From positions 123,560,453-123,624,452 of the forward strand of contig JAUPFV010000005.1 of NCBI GenBank assembly GCA_036936605.1: DNA of 64,000 bases, read 5' to 3'. Origin of the DNA: Limnanthes douglasii subsp. nivea (taxonomy: Eukaryota > Streptophyta > Magnoliopsida > Brassicales > Limnanthaceae). The notes under the pieces are model-generated. The model saw nothing but the letters and a program-made list of their open reading frames with translations, was not told the origin of the DNA and did no database searches. How positions within the stretch are numbered: position 1 is the stretch's first letter; each line of letters starts with the position of its first letter. The position numbers and the translations under genes are program-made. Below are positions 11,579 to 23,900 of this stretch, piece by piece.

Positions 11579-14500
11579 TTAGTTATTTTAGGCTTCTTAG
11601 TAGAAATTCTTCGGAGAGGATGAAGAGGCTAGGGAAGAGAGGATCCCCTTACCTAACTCCTCTAATAGATTTGGAGTATCCTTTTGATTCTCTATTTATG
11701 ATAAATGAATACCAAACTGGATTAATTAAGCTCCTAACTAGGCTTATAAATCCATGAAAAAAATCAAATACTTTTAAGATCTTTATGATGAAATTAAAGG
11801 ATAATTTTTCGAAGGCTGCGGCCATGTCTATATGATAATAAGGTTTTCTCCGCTAGATTTTCTATTAAGTTCATTAGTTAGTTCATGAGTAAGGAGGATA
11901 TTATCCTAGATATTCTGTCAGTAACAAAAACATTTTTCTCTTATGAAATTAATTTAGGGAGGAGAGGAGAGATCCTATAATTTAGAATCCTATAGAGAAT
12001 TTGGTTGAAAACTTAACATAAACTGATTGGTCTGTAGTCTTGCAATCTCTTTGGTTGATCTGATTTTGGGATTAGGGAGATAAATGTAGAGAAAACACCT
12101 TGAAGAACTTTGTAACTTTTGAAGAATGCTTTGGCTTCTTTGCATATGTATTTTTATGGTTGACTAGCATTTTTTGGAAGAAAGTGGAGTTAAAGCCATC
12201 CATTCTTGCAACATTTGATGAATTTAAATCTTTTATTGATGTAAATATTTCTTCATTAGTGCAGAAGAATATTAATTCAACATTTTCTTCATTTGTGATG
12301 AAGTTAGGTATGATGTCTATTAGGTCAGCAATTTCTGTATTGGTTGGATGATTTGATAGAAGTTCACAGAAGTGTTGTACTACTGACTTTTCCAGGTGTT
12401 TTAGTTGATCAATCCAGGTATTTCTATATAGAATTTTTTTTATTCTTCTTTATTCTCTTTTTAATGAAATTTTGAAATGTTGATGTATTCTTGTCCCAAA
12501 CCTTGTATATATAACACTGCATTTTTTCTCCCATAACATCTCCTCTATGGCAAGAAGTTAAAGGTGAGTAGCCTTTGCATTTGATAGGTTGATTTTATTC
12601 TGAGTAGTATTTGAGTCTTCGCAATATTTTTTAAAGTATTGAACCTCCTCTTTAGTTTGCTTGATTGCACTGATAAAGTTACCAAAAGTGTCTTTGTTCT
12701 AGGCTTTCAAATTTAATTTAAGTTTTTTTAGCTTCCACCATAGAAATTGGACATGATTTCCTTGCATAGGTTCTTTCCAGTTAGATTCTAGCATGTTATT
12801 GAAGTCTAGGTGCAACAGCCACATGTTTTGAAACTTGAATGGTATCTTAGGGATCTTTGAGTTGTCTGATATTGTTATGTAGATGAGGCTATGATCTGAA
12901 CCAGTCATTGATAAGTGTTGACCACAAGTATTATTAAAGTAGTTGCTCCATGTTGTGTTGTAAAGAACTTTGTCAAGTCTCTTCCACTTAGGGGAGTTTG
13001 ACCATGTGAACTTTGAGCCCGTGTATCCAACATACATTAGGTGACAGACAATTATTACATCATTAAGTTCATCGATACTTTTGATGCATAAATAAAAGCA
13101 TGAGAGTTGCTCAGAGTGGCTGGTGATTGCATTGAAATCCCCCTTAACAAGACATTATGTTTCTTAACTTGATATCATTCTCAAATTACTCCATAGGTCT
13201 AACATTAAATCCATGTGACATTTTGTATATACCATTAATATTAAAAATCCTTTAGATTGAGTTATATAAGTTACCTTGATATGGAATGATTGTTCAAAGT
13301 TTTCAATAAGCTGAATCTTGAATTCCTCTAACCATAGGATCCATATTTTGTTTGAAATATTTTCCATATGTTTGTTGAATCCTAGTATGCTTGAAAAATT
13401 AAGTAGTGGTATATTATCTATCATTGGCTCTTGAATTGCGAGAAATTTGATATTTTCAGATTTTGATAAGTGTTTCAGTCTTCTTCTGGTTTCTTTATTG
13501 CATATCCCTCGAACATTCTAATATAGAATAGTTATAGTCATTTGGATGAGTGTCGAGTTTGAGGTCTAATTGACCTTTTGTGTTGCTCAACTTTGTCTTG
13601 GTTTAACTTTGTTACTAGCTTTTCATTCCCTTTTCTGGTTTTATTTGTCAGAGCAGGCTTGAAGTTATTATTTGTCGAGTTTTAAGAATGAGGGGAAGAA
13701 TGGAGACTTCATGTGAATGTTTATTTTGGGAAGGGAGGGCCTTGAGGTGAAGAAGAACATTGATTGTCAGTTATCTTCATAACAATTTCAATAGAAATCA
13801 AGGCTTGTGTAATTACATCTTCTTGAATTCTTGTCTTAAAATGAATTGAAGGTATTTCTTGGTTATTGATTTCTTGGTTTTTCTCTGGAACTATCATATT
13901 TGCATTTTCTTCTACTGTAATTTTGACTTAGCAAATTTCCTTTGAGTTGATTTTTCTGATGATATCCTGAGCTTCTTCGGTGCTTTCTTTGATGATTAAT
14001 GATTTAATATTTAGTTGTATTTGTAAACATGTGGGCTCAATAAGATTCATGGTTTGTTACTCTTTTTTATTGTTGTTTTAAACCTGCATATTTGCATTAT
14101 TTGTGTGTGTTTTGTATCGTTTTTAGGTGTGCCCTATATGATAACAATAAGAGAAGTATTGAGGTCTTGGACCGTATACAATTTTCTGCAAAATCCATCT
14201 GTTTTGCCAAAGCTAATCCATATCTTGTCCAAGGGTTTCTTGGAAATATCAATTTATGTCCATGCTATACAATTGTTGCACATAGCTTGATTCTTTTTAG
14301 GAACCCATACATCTATAGGATTTTCTATAGATTTGGCTATTGTCTTGATCGAATCTTAATTGTATACTATTTCTGGAACATTTAAGAATGTTATCAAGAC
14401 CGGGGAAATTGAAGGTTCCTTTTTTTGTGAAACTTGGACACCATTTTAGTAAGCGTGTGGTGTGATTTCCTATCTTCCAAACATTTGTGTTTAATATTGT

Positions 14501-14720
14501 TTTTTGTTTATATTTCATGTCCAGATCTATCATAATATGTCTGATATCCGAAGTTGAAATATTGTATGGTCCATGCAATTTGAAGGATTTGAAGAAGTTC
14601 TGAATTTCTGGAATTGATGATTTTTCTTGAGAAAACTTGCTAATTAAAGTAGTATTGGCTGTTTTTTTCTATTTTTCTTTATCCTTGGTCCACTGACATA
14701 TAATCTTTGTGTCTTCAATT
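11579..14720 (-). mobile_element. LINE-1, 5' part: ORF1, endonuclease, start of reverse transcriptase
   Basis: This is the upstream part of LINE-1, continuing from 6448 after the hAT is removed. At ~11690-11620 it reads GVR, a stop, then GDPLFPSLFILSEEF. This is RT motif B with its Gln codon changed to a stop. The apurinic-type endonuclease lies at ~13424-12699: the N-terminal part has NKIWILW, the C-terminal part has GYTGSKFTWSNSPKWKRLDK and MTGSDHSLI. An ORF1 with the plant DUF4283-type pattern (NHTTRLLKWCPSF, then FPGLDNIL) lies at ~14560-14300, in two frames, followed by ENPIDVWVPKKNQAMC. The 5' end is placed near 14720 only because coding similarity fades there. Many stops are present. 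Confidence 0.85.
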
Positions 14721-16035
14721 ATGGCCTTTTCATGAATAATTTGGTGTGTATGGGTGTAAAGCATCAACATATGATTTTATGGGTAGAAAGATCTTGGATG
14801 GATCTTGAAAACTTGGTTGATCACGAAGAATATAAATTTTGGAAAGCTCACTCCAAATTAGGACTACCCATAAAGAATCGTATCGAAATGATATCATGGA
14901 ACATATCTCCTAGTCTGCACAAAAGAAAATGCAGTTAAACAACCATGGGATATGATGCACCTTATATTGTATACTACAACCCATCCCACACACCTCTTAA
15001 TGATTAAGACCAATTTTGTTTTAAACAATTGTGTACCTAGAATACCTTTCTATATAAAATAATCTGACATATGTACATATTATCTTTCTTTTATCTATTT
15101 ATTTTTTAATTTAAATTTTTAAAGGTTCTTATATTTTAGATGGAAACTAGGAAAAAACCGAAAATATCATTAGTTTTATTTTTTTAAGACAAACAAAACT
15201 AGTTCCATTTATGATATTTTTTGAATATTTTTTATATTTTTCCGTGAGCCAATTAACATTAGTCTCAGATTTAAGCTTTTTGGTCTCACGTTTACCGTAT
15301 AAATATATCAACTTAAGACTATTATGGTATCTATCTATGGTCGCGTATCTATCTAATTCTTTTTACACTAGTCCGTATCCATCATTGATCCTGCATATAT
15401 TATCAAAAAAATATATTACTCTAGTCATGTATCCACCAAAGCTAGATGATAGGTGTGAGATCTATGAAAAAAAATCATAAAAATAAGAAGAAGAAGAAGA
15501 TAGTGAATCTTTAATGAAAATGATTGAGATATATTTATTGTTTAATGAAAATAGCAAACAAAAATACTAGAGATATATTCATTCTTTAAATAAATTTAAT
15601 GAAAATCGTGAAAATATTTAGTTTCTAATGAAAATCTTGAAAACATAGCAAACCAAAAGGCATAACAGAAGAAAAAAACTGAAGATAATGAAACTTTAAT
15701 ATAAATTGGAGAGACATATTTAGTGTTTAATGTAATGAAAATAGCAAACAAAAGTACTAGAGATATAGTCACAAAAATTATAAAAATATTTAGTTTTTAA
15801 TAAAAATATTAAAAATATATTTATTATTTAATAAAAATTAGAAAGATATTCATATTCACCATTTAATGAAAAGCCCAAAAATATTGTATTTTAATTAAAA
15901 TACTAGAGATATATTCAGTTTTTAATTAAAAAATAATAATTTAAATAGATCCAACATCTATCACTATTGATGTATTCATCTAATCTTTTTAATAATATCT
16001 CGCATCTATCATTTATCATTGGTTATGTATCTATC
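14721..16035. other. AT-rich intergenic sequence with degenerate tandem repeat
   Basis: No gene is recognised; the first ~200 bp may be the LINE-1 5' UTR. From about 15490 to 15930 the words TTTAATGAAAATAGCAAACA and TACTAGAGATATA recur at ~190-bp spacing (near 15541 and 15731), with several shorter echoes. This suggests an old tandem array. Around 15340-15440 and 15950-16030 the words GTATCTATCTA and ATCATTGAT/ATTTATCATT recur. Confidence 0.5.
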
Positions 16036-16255
16036 TAGGGATGGCAATTTTTTCCGAACCCGCGGGTACCCGATCCGAGCCGACCTGATGGGATGAGTTA
16101 TGGGTTTTAAAAATTTCCCACGGATGGGTTGTGGGTTTGAAAATTTACTACCCGCCGGGTATGGGATGGGTTATGGGTTTAAATAATTTCCCACGGGTAC
16201 CCAATCCGAACCCGACCCACTGGGTAATACCCGATGGGTACGCGTTAAATTAATA
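16036..16255. mobile_element. Orphan hAT (Ac-like) terminal region
   Basis: TAGGGATGGCAATTTTTTCC at 16036 is a typical start of Ac-like plant hAT elements. It is followed by GC-rich repeated words (CGGGTACCCGATCCGA, GGGTACCCAATCCGAACCCG) that end abruptly at ~16250. No matching right end was found downstream, so the element is truncated or its other end has decayed. Confidence 0.55.
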
Positions 16256-17000
16256 TTATATAAAATATTATATCATTTAATATTAATTATCAAGCTTTAA
16301 AATAAAGTTATTAATATTAGTATCTGTATTCTGTAATAACCAAACCATATATTATCTGCTAATATATAGAATATACTTTTGAAAAATATTGTTCTATTTA
16401 AACATTAAATTTAATTTTTAAAATCTTTTCTTTTAATATTTTTTATTTTTCTTTGCAAAACTGATACTATCAATATCGGTCTAATATTATTAGTATTATT
16501 AACTAAAGTAAAAAAAATACTAACCTATACCAAAACCATATATTAATTATTAATAACATTATAAAAATATAAACTATTTGTTAATTATCACTAGATAGAG
16601 TATATTTTGAAAACTATCTTTCTACATTTAAATATTAAATTTTATTTTTCAATTTTTCCATTTTAAAATATATTTTTTTCTTTTTTTTCTAATAATATTA
16701 TTATTTATGAAAAAATTACTAACATATTCCAAAATTTATTAATAGATCACAAAACACTATTCTAGATTTTAATATTATATTTGATGATTTATATTTTTTA
16801 AACATCTTTTCTTTTTTCTGCAATTAGTATCAAACTCAGGACAAACTAATAATTTAACTAATTAAATTATAAGAAAATGATTTACTAAATATACCAAAAC
16901 TAAGTATTCATTATTAATAGATAACAATTAGCATTAGGTTGGAGTATTTTTTTTTATAGAATTGGTTTAAATCTAATTTAATGGTCATAGCGGTATTGGG
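16256..17000. other. AT-rich sequence, no gene seen
   Basis: Strongly AT-rich sequence with stops in all frames. It may be the interior of the orphan hAT or the LTR region of gypsy-2. No repeat pair was established. Confidence 0.4.
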
Positions 17001-18060
17001 TTGACTCGTTAATCAATATGATTGTAACCGTTTTTCTATATGTACCCCTCAATCGGTCTTATTTTCGCTATAAAATGAGCTAAGCCTTTCGTTATTCCTT
17101 CTCGCTCGGTTATACCTCGTGGTTGGTTATCACTTTCATTCGCCTCGCTGGAGGTCTGGTTGTTTTTTCTTATCCCCATCTTTGTTGTTCGATGCTCACT
17201 GATTCGTCCGCTTGCTCTGATTTAGTTTGCTAGACGTTGAGGGTGTCATTATTGTCTTCGTGCTCGCTCGACCATTTAGTTTTCCTTATAATTAGCTTGA
17301 TTTAATATCGATTATGTCTTCCCGTTTCTTCCCTCTTCTCGTATACCCTATGAATTACTAGCCGGTGGATACCCCATCACCAGAACACCCTCCTTGTTCA
17401 TCGATTATATGTTATCAGCATAAAATTGATGAAGAAAATAATGTAGACGATGCAGAGGTGGTTATTATCTATAAGATGTAAGTATCGTGATGTATGGCGC
17501 ATTATGATGGCATATGTCAAAAACTCTATAGGTAGGATGACACGTGGCGATTATGTAGGCCACATATGGTGATGACACTTTTGACAATAAAATTGTTTTA
17601 ATATATTTATCGTTTGGGTTTTGGTGAAAGCTTGATAGGTTTTCTTGACCAGTGACAACTCCAATCAAATCAAGCATGCGGTAGGGAGAAAATTGGAATC
17701 TTTAATATATTTTAAACTTGGTAAATACATGACGCTTTAATTCACAATATATTTTACTCTGGTGAAGAAAACTCTCTGAATTTGAAGACGCAAAAACTCA
17801 TCCCTACAAGAATAATTTTACTCGTCTTTATTAAAGAAGGTATATAAAGTTGTCTTTTTTTGTTTATTTATAGCCTCCATATGTAGAATTGGGATTAAAA
17901 AAAACTCTTTAGCTGAGGCGCAGTCGTCGACCCTATATTTCCTATACCGAATGAAATAAAAACCCTCCTCACTGATACTGGTGCTCGCTCGTGAGTAATC
18001 CTTCTATTTAATTGTTCCCACATATCATATTGGCTCATTGCAGTCATTGGAATAAACAAA
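17000..18060 (+). promoter_or_regulatory. Putative promoter and leader of the antisense ORF of gypsy-2
   Basis: The composition becomes GC-richer and pyrimidine-rich at about 17030. A TATA-like TCGCTATAAAATGAGC lies near 17068-17083. Just before the ATG at 18061, a possible leader intron runs from GTGAGTAATC (~17992) to TTGCAG (~18050). This fits a transcription unit facing the plus strand, opposite to gag-pol. It also overlaps where the 3' LTR of gypsy-2 should be, but the LTR borders could not be fixed. Confidence 0.4.
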
Positions 18061-19802
18061 ATGGCTCCAAAAAAGGATGGGAAGAAGAAGGTGAAAACAG
18101 TGGAGTTTGAATTTGAAGATCCGGCAGACTTATAAAATTATTTTTCCCACCTGGCCCCCAAATCTGGATATCTCGATGATAGTGGGCTACTAAGTTTTAA
18201 GACTAGATATGGGATACCCAGTGATGTAATGGTGAGGGTACCAGTGTTTGGCGAGCACCCTTATCAGGCTCAAGACAATGAAACCGGCTTGTTTACAATT
18301 ATATTCGACTAGGGATTACGGCTGCCTCTACCACCGTTAATACAGGACTTTTTTAGTGTGATAGGAATATGCCCCACTCAGCTGGCTGCGAATGTGGGGA
18401 GGATTTTGTTGAGCGTCGTACTGAGCTCGCGCCTGTTAAATATTAAAGTCTGATTGGCAGATATACTCCTTGCTATAGATGTAGCCAAGCTAAGTCTCCT
18501 TTTTTCTATACTTAACTCACTGGGGTGAGAAACATAGTCAAACTTCCTAGCTCTGACAACAACTGGAAACACTATTTCGTGTTTGTCTCGGGGAATTGGG
18601 AGCATGAGAATGCAATTATGAACCTTCAACTAGAATGGAGGTGGAAAGTGAAATGTAAGAAAAATTTAAACGTTTTGTGTTTATCTGTGTGATAAATCCG
18701 AGTGTTGATCATATTGTTCATTTTTACACGTGACAGAAAGCATCAAAAGTGGGGTAGAGAAAGCTTGTCGAAGGAATATAAGAATCCTCTAATTCAAGTA
18801 CCCAACTTAGGTAGCTCTACTTGGTTGCAAGAACCCGCTCGGTTATTTACTCAAGTAAATTATCTGCTTGTTGGGTTGTGGCCAGTGCTCGAGCTAATAT
18901 TTTCTAAAGATGAGAACGTCATCGTGGGTGGTAGTGGAGGGACAACTATGACAAAATGCATACAGGCACTCATGGAGCAGAGATATAGAGAGTGAAATAG
19001 TATGGGGGTGTGGCTAGCAGTGCCACAGAATGGGAGAGCGAAGGAAGCAGAATGGTCTTCGTCTCTTCAAGGTCATAATGACAAGGATGAGTGTGTACTA
19101 GTTATTGAGGGTGTTGATGAAGTAGACCAACAAATGCAAGTTCCCCACTTAGGGATGATGTTAATCAGGAGCATGATCGACGGGCTCGGGAAGAGGACGA
19201 TGATGGTGAGGAAGAAGAGATTACTCTTCAGAATAAATGGTAGTTACTATTGAAGATATGCCACTCGCGAAGAGGAAGCTACATCTAGTGAATGAGGATA
19301 GTAATGATTGGGCGCTAGTGTCAGAGAAGCAAGGAGTGCAGGCATCTGGCCTTGATGCAGAGTAGAACTTGGGGAAGGCCCATGAAGTGGTTGTACTAGA
19401 TGGAGCTCGAACGGATGGTCAATCAAGCCAAGTAGAGGAGAGGGATAGGGTACATCCAAAGAAGCATATCCCCTAGGTGATAACTCAAAGAACGGAGCAG
19501 ATTGTGAAGACGGGCGTGCAACCCAATATTCCCTTTGTGCAAGTGGTGGACTATGGTTCGTCATATGTTAACATAGAGAGGCTAAGACAACTGCCTCCAA
19601 AGAACAAAGAAACTGAGGCGGGTCGGGCTGGCGCAATAGCTGAAGAAATTCCTTCCCCCATTATTACAATGCCTCGACTTTAATGTTGATGTTTGAGCAG
19701 CTAAAGAGGTTCATGGAGTTATCGTTTTACGATAATATGCCCATGAGTGAAATATTGCAAAAGGCAGGTGGAGCTTGCAATTGAGGTACGCTATACTTCA
19801 TA

Positions 19803-19851
<49 letters not shown>

Positions 19852-20326
19852 GAAAAGAATGAACTGACCTTAAGTGATAATGCATATGAACTATAACTTT
19901 GTCGTGTTGTCTTACCGATGCATGTCGAACAATGATTACCATATCATGGAGAAGTGGAAATCTGAGGCGATGTTCTTTGGGTCGGTGAAGGGCTTGACCA
20001 CTGAACTTGCTCAGTTCAAGAATGTGTATGGGGCCGCGAGAACTCATAAAGATAAAGTTGTTCATGAGGACGAAGGACTGCGGCAGGAAATGATTATGCT
20101 TAGAAGTGCTTGAGATACTTGTGAAGCCAAGAATAAAGAATTGACTATGGAGACTGCGAGGCTGAGTGCGTAAAAAATGGTTTGTTAAGAGAAATGATGA
20201 CTTGATGCTAAACAAAATATGGTAAAAGCATCGCTCTTAGCAGCTCAGGATGCCGATGAACAGCTGAGCGATGTGGAGCCTAAAAGGACTAAGGGCAATG
20301 ACCCTTCCCTTGGTTCTGATTCCTGA
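18061..20326 (+). pseudogene. Antisense accessory ORF of gypsy-2 (putative gypsy-type transposon domain)
   Basis: From ATG 18061 the frame reads MAPKKDGKKKVKTVEFEFED, then TRYGIPSDVMVRVPVFGEHP, then LRLPLPPLIQDFF and ICPTQLAANVGRILL. This is the pattern of the plant 'putative gypsy type transposon' family (PF04195-like). The frame has stops at 18133, 18310 and 18452. A likely intron runs from GTAAG (~18656) to GTGACAG (~18730). The second part continues with KHQKWGRESLSKEY and a glutamate/lysine-rich region to ~20200. The C-terminus SDVEPKRTKGNDPSLGSDS ends at 20326. The ORF lies between the pol end and the expected 3' LTR and faces the opposite way, as in Tat-lineage elements such as Retand and Grande. 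Its function is unknown. Confidence 0.7.
19808..19846. repeat. (TA)n microsatellite
   Basis: About 19 uninterrupted TA dinucleotides within the antisense ORF region, probably in an intron. Confidence 0.95.
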
Positions 20327-20929
20327 AGTTTTAGTTTCTTGTACTTTTTGTTGAAAACTACTTAAATTTTTAATTTTCGGTTTATAAAAAAATGGAATTG
20401 CGTTGTATGTTTATTTTGACTTTTCAATGTACAAAACATAAATATATCGCTCAACCTTGTTATAATAGGAGACCAATTGGTGACTAGTAGATGTATGTTT
20501 ATTAATTTGTATGGTGTTTAGGAAAGATCTTTACAAAGTCAAGCTCAGTATGGCTCATAGCATTGAGTGAGACTTTCTCTTTATCTTTGTTCGCGGAGAG
20601 GTCGATTAGACCCATTGTATGGCCCTTAGAGAGGCTCGATATTTAGTCAATTTGCTTATTTATACCATGTACGAGGTATGCGGCTCAGTATGGCCTTTAC
20701 GTAGCCTGAAGGCGCTACTTTGCTCATTCATATAATATGACTTATTGATCTAGGCTTAGTGTGGCCCCTTGTATAGACCATAGGCATGGTCAGTGTCACA
20801 TTCTCTATTGTGAGGACGGAGAGATATAACAAATAAATACACATATTGGCGAAAGCATAAAAATTTCATTAAGTTGATAAATTTTAGTCTGATGCCTCAT
20901 TAAAAAACCCAACCGCGCCATCAGGGAGA
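20327..20929. other. Spacer between antisense ORF and pol of gypsy-2
   Basis: Non-coding. Three imperfect copies of GCTCAGTATGGC lie near 20544, 20682 and 20755 (the last reads GCTTAGTGTGGC). The two coding units converge here, so this stretch probably holds the 3' ends of both transcripts. Confidence 0.5.
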
Positions 20930-23900
20930 AAACTGCGTCTACTAGATTACAAAGACTGGCGATAAAACTTAAGGTGGTTTATGTTCCAAGGATGGTTTAA
21001 GGCTTTTCCCTTGGTGTCGGTGAGGCGATAAGCTCCGATGTGTCCCTTGGAGATAATCTTGCACGGTTCATCCCAGTTTCGTCATAATTTTCCTCCTACT
21101 CTCTCACCGGATGTGTGGAAGACCTTGTTCATAACCATGTCCTCTTCTTGAAATCTACGCGGCTTAAGGAGAGTGTTGAATCTCCCCCGCATCAGGCTTC
21201 GATAGTGCACCGCTCGCACCCATGCTTAGTCATAACGCTCTTCTATGAGGTCTACATTTATAGAATGGTCGATGGCATTATTACTCTCCTCAAAACTAGC
21301 TATTCGATTGGCTTGGTATGATTTTTTCTAGCGGTATTATGGCTTCGCTTCCGTAAACAAGGGCAAAAGGAGTATCGTTTTTTGTTGTTCGAGGGGTAGT
21401 CTGTTACACCCATAAGACCTGGCGTAGCTTTTTTGGCCACTTGCCCTTAGTTCCTTCAAGTTTGTTTTTAATGCCTTCTACGATGGTGCGGTTGGTGACT
21501 TCTACTTGGCCGTTTGCATGTGGGTAGTAAGGCGTGGGAAAATGCTGACTGATCCAATAACACTTGTAAAATGTTGTTACCATAGCATTTTGAAATTGCA
21601 TATCGTTTTTTGCCATCAAGATGTGGGGTATGCCAAACCTAGTGAGGATTTGATTATGGAAAAAGTCGTATATCTCTTGATCTCTGATTCTAAAAATTGA
21701 TTTTGCCTCGACTCATTTGGAAAAATAATTCATAAGGATAATCAAGAATTGTCGCTTGCAAGTTGCCATATGAATTGGCCCTACAAGATCGATGCGCCAC
21801 TTATCAAAAGGGCAAAGGACGGCTCCAAGCTGCATTGGCTCGCTCAGAAGATATCCAGTATTTGCGAACTGATCACATTGGTGGAATTGTTGGGCAAGTA
21901 TCTCCGCGTCGGTGGCCAGCTCTGGCCAGTAGTAACCTGGTAGCAGAAAACGTCAAATTCAACATCGGTACCCACAGTGTGCCCCGACTTCTCCATTGTG
22001 TAGGTCGTGCAGAACTTAGGTAGCTTTTACTTGATCGAGGCAGCAAAGTAGGGGTCGGGTTGCACTTTTACGATATAAGATGTTGTCCAACACGCAATAT
22101 TTGGTAGCCTGCAGCTGAAGAGCCCGATCGATTGTCTTATTGGGCGACAGAGTGGCAGAATTTGGGTACAAGAGACATGGTTGACTTTAATCACTGGTGT
22201 TGTCGATCACATGAATGGTGTCGCTCTGATTAACTAGTTTCGTAGTCTACAGTTGCAATTCAATAACAAGAGGGTGCTCACCCGAGGCTGCGATCTTGGA
22301 CAGCGCCTCGGCGGTAGAGTTTTCTTGGGGCGAGACTTGTTCGTAGAGTATCGTGACAAATTCGGACTCGCACTCTTTGAGTGTTGCTAAGTAGCCTCAG
22401 ATTTCTTCTTTCTATAAATCATAAATACCCCTAGCTTGATATATTATCAACTGAGAGTCTAAGTGGATTCGCAGTAGACGATCCCCGCACATCAAAGCTA
22501 GCTTCATACCGTAAATGATTGTCTCATATTCTACAACGTTATAGTCACTGAAAAGTTAAACTGGATAGTTTGTCGGTCTTCTTATCCTGTAGGTAAGCGG
22601 AGAATGACCCTTGCGCCTCCTCCTGTTGTGCTCGACGCCCCCTAAATCTCAATAATCCATTCAATTTGCTCGGTTGTCGGTGTAGTGATGCTTGGTTGAC
22701 CTATGTCCCTTGGGGGGGAGAACTCTAGTCCCTAAATCTCAATAATCCATTCAATATGGCCGCATTTTCTGGGCAGCAGTGACTAAACGCAATGCAAGAT
22801 TTTTGAGATAGAGCTATCTCGTCTCAGCGTCTACTAGATTTCTGCTGGTATAGTAGATGGGTCGTTGGAGACCAGCTGGTTCTCCGGCCAGGACTACACT
22901 GACAGAAAAGGGTGAAATAGATATATACAAAATAGTGGCTCACCGACGATGTGGGTGGATAAAATTTCTGGCGAGGTGAGGTAGTATATAGCTCGGTAAA
23001 TACCTTGTTGTATTTGTATGTCTAGTCGAATTTCTTAGCCCCTAACAGAATCTTGAAGAATGGATGGCTCTTATCTGAGGCTCTCAAAACAAAGCGGGAA
23101 GGTGTCGTGAGGCAACCTATGAGACATTACACCTCTTTGATGTTCCGGGGTGGTGTCACCTGTATAATTGCTAGTAGCTGGATGGGGTTGCCTCGATGCC
23201 CTTTTTGATGACTATGTAGCCTAGGAATTTCCCACTTTTACTCCAAATGAGCACATGATCAGGTTAAGCTTTAAATTGAACTGATGCAGTAGGTTGAACA
23301 CGATTTGGAGAGTCTCAAGTTGTTGGTCTGTCATATGCACTTTGATGATCATATCATCGCTATACGCTTCCACGTGCTTACCCAAGTGTTCGCTAAAGAT
23401 GTGGTTGACTAGGCGTTGGTATGTAGACCCCGCATTCTTTAATCCGAATGGCATCACCGTGTAAACAGCACAAGTCTCGCTCAGTTTGAAAAGCTATGTG
23501 ATCTTCATTCGACGGGTTGAGGTGGATCTGATTGTAGCCTGAGTACATGTCCATGAATGAGAGGAATTCACATCCCGAAGCCGAATCCACCAGTTGGTCG
23601 ATGCGAGTAGAGGGAATTCATCTTTGGGACAAGCTTGGTCCAGGTCGGTGAAATCGACGCACATGTGCCACTGACCCTTTCTTCTTAACTAGAACTGGGT
23701 TTGCTATTCAAAATGGATACCAAGCTCGCCTAATATGTCATAGTCTGGAAAGTTTTGTCATTTCAGAAGATATGGGCTCCTGCTTCTTGGTATAAAAAGA
23801 CCATCGCTGCAGTCGCACGGGTTTGGCATATGAGTCGATATCTAATTCGTGGCAGATAATTGACGGGTCCACTCCTGAAATAACGCTAGCATCCAATGTA

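Noticed and set aside
14297..14385. A protein-coding plus-strand frame near 14092-14385
   Set aside because: The minus strand here encodes LINE-1 ORF1 (ENPIDVWVPKKNQAMC); the plus-strand frame is its shadow.
14732..14938. A 68-codon plus-strand frame at the LINE-1 5' end
   Set aside because: No motif, TATA or conserved feature; it overlaps the expected LINE-1 leader and is probably chance.
17791..17806. CTCATCCCTA as the right end of the orphan hAT starting at 16036
   Set aside because: It matches only partly (TAGGGATGAG against TAGGGATGGC), and the flanking 8 bases do not repeat those before 16036.
19805..20215. A 136-codon minus-strand frame with a long IYIYIY tail
   Set aside because: It is produced by the (TA)n microsatellite and runs antisense to the accessory ORF of gypsy-2.
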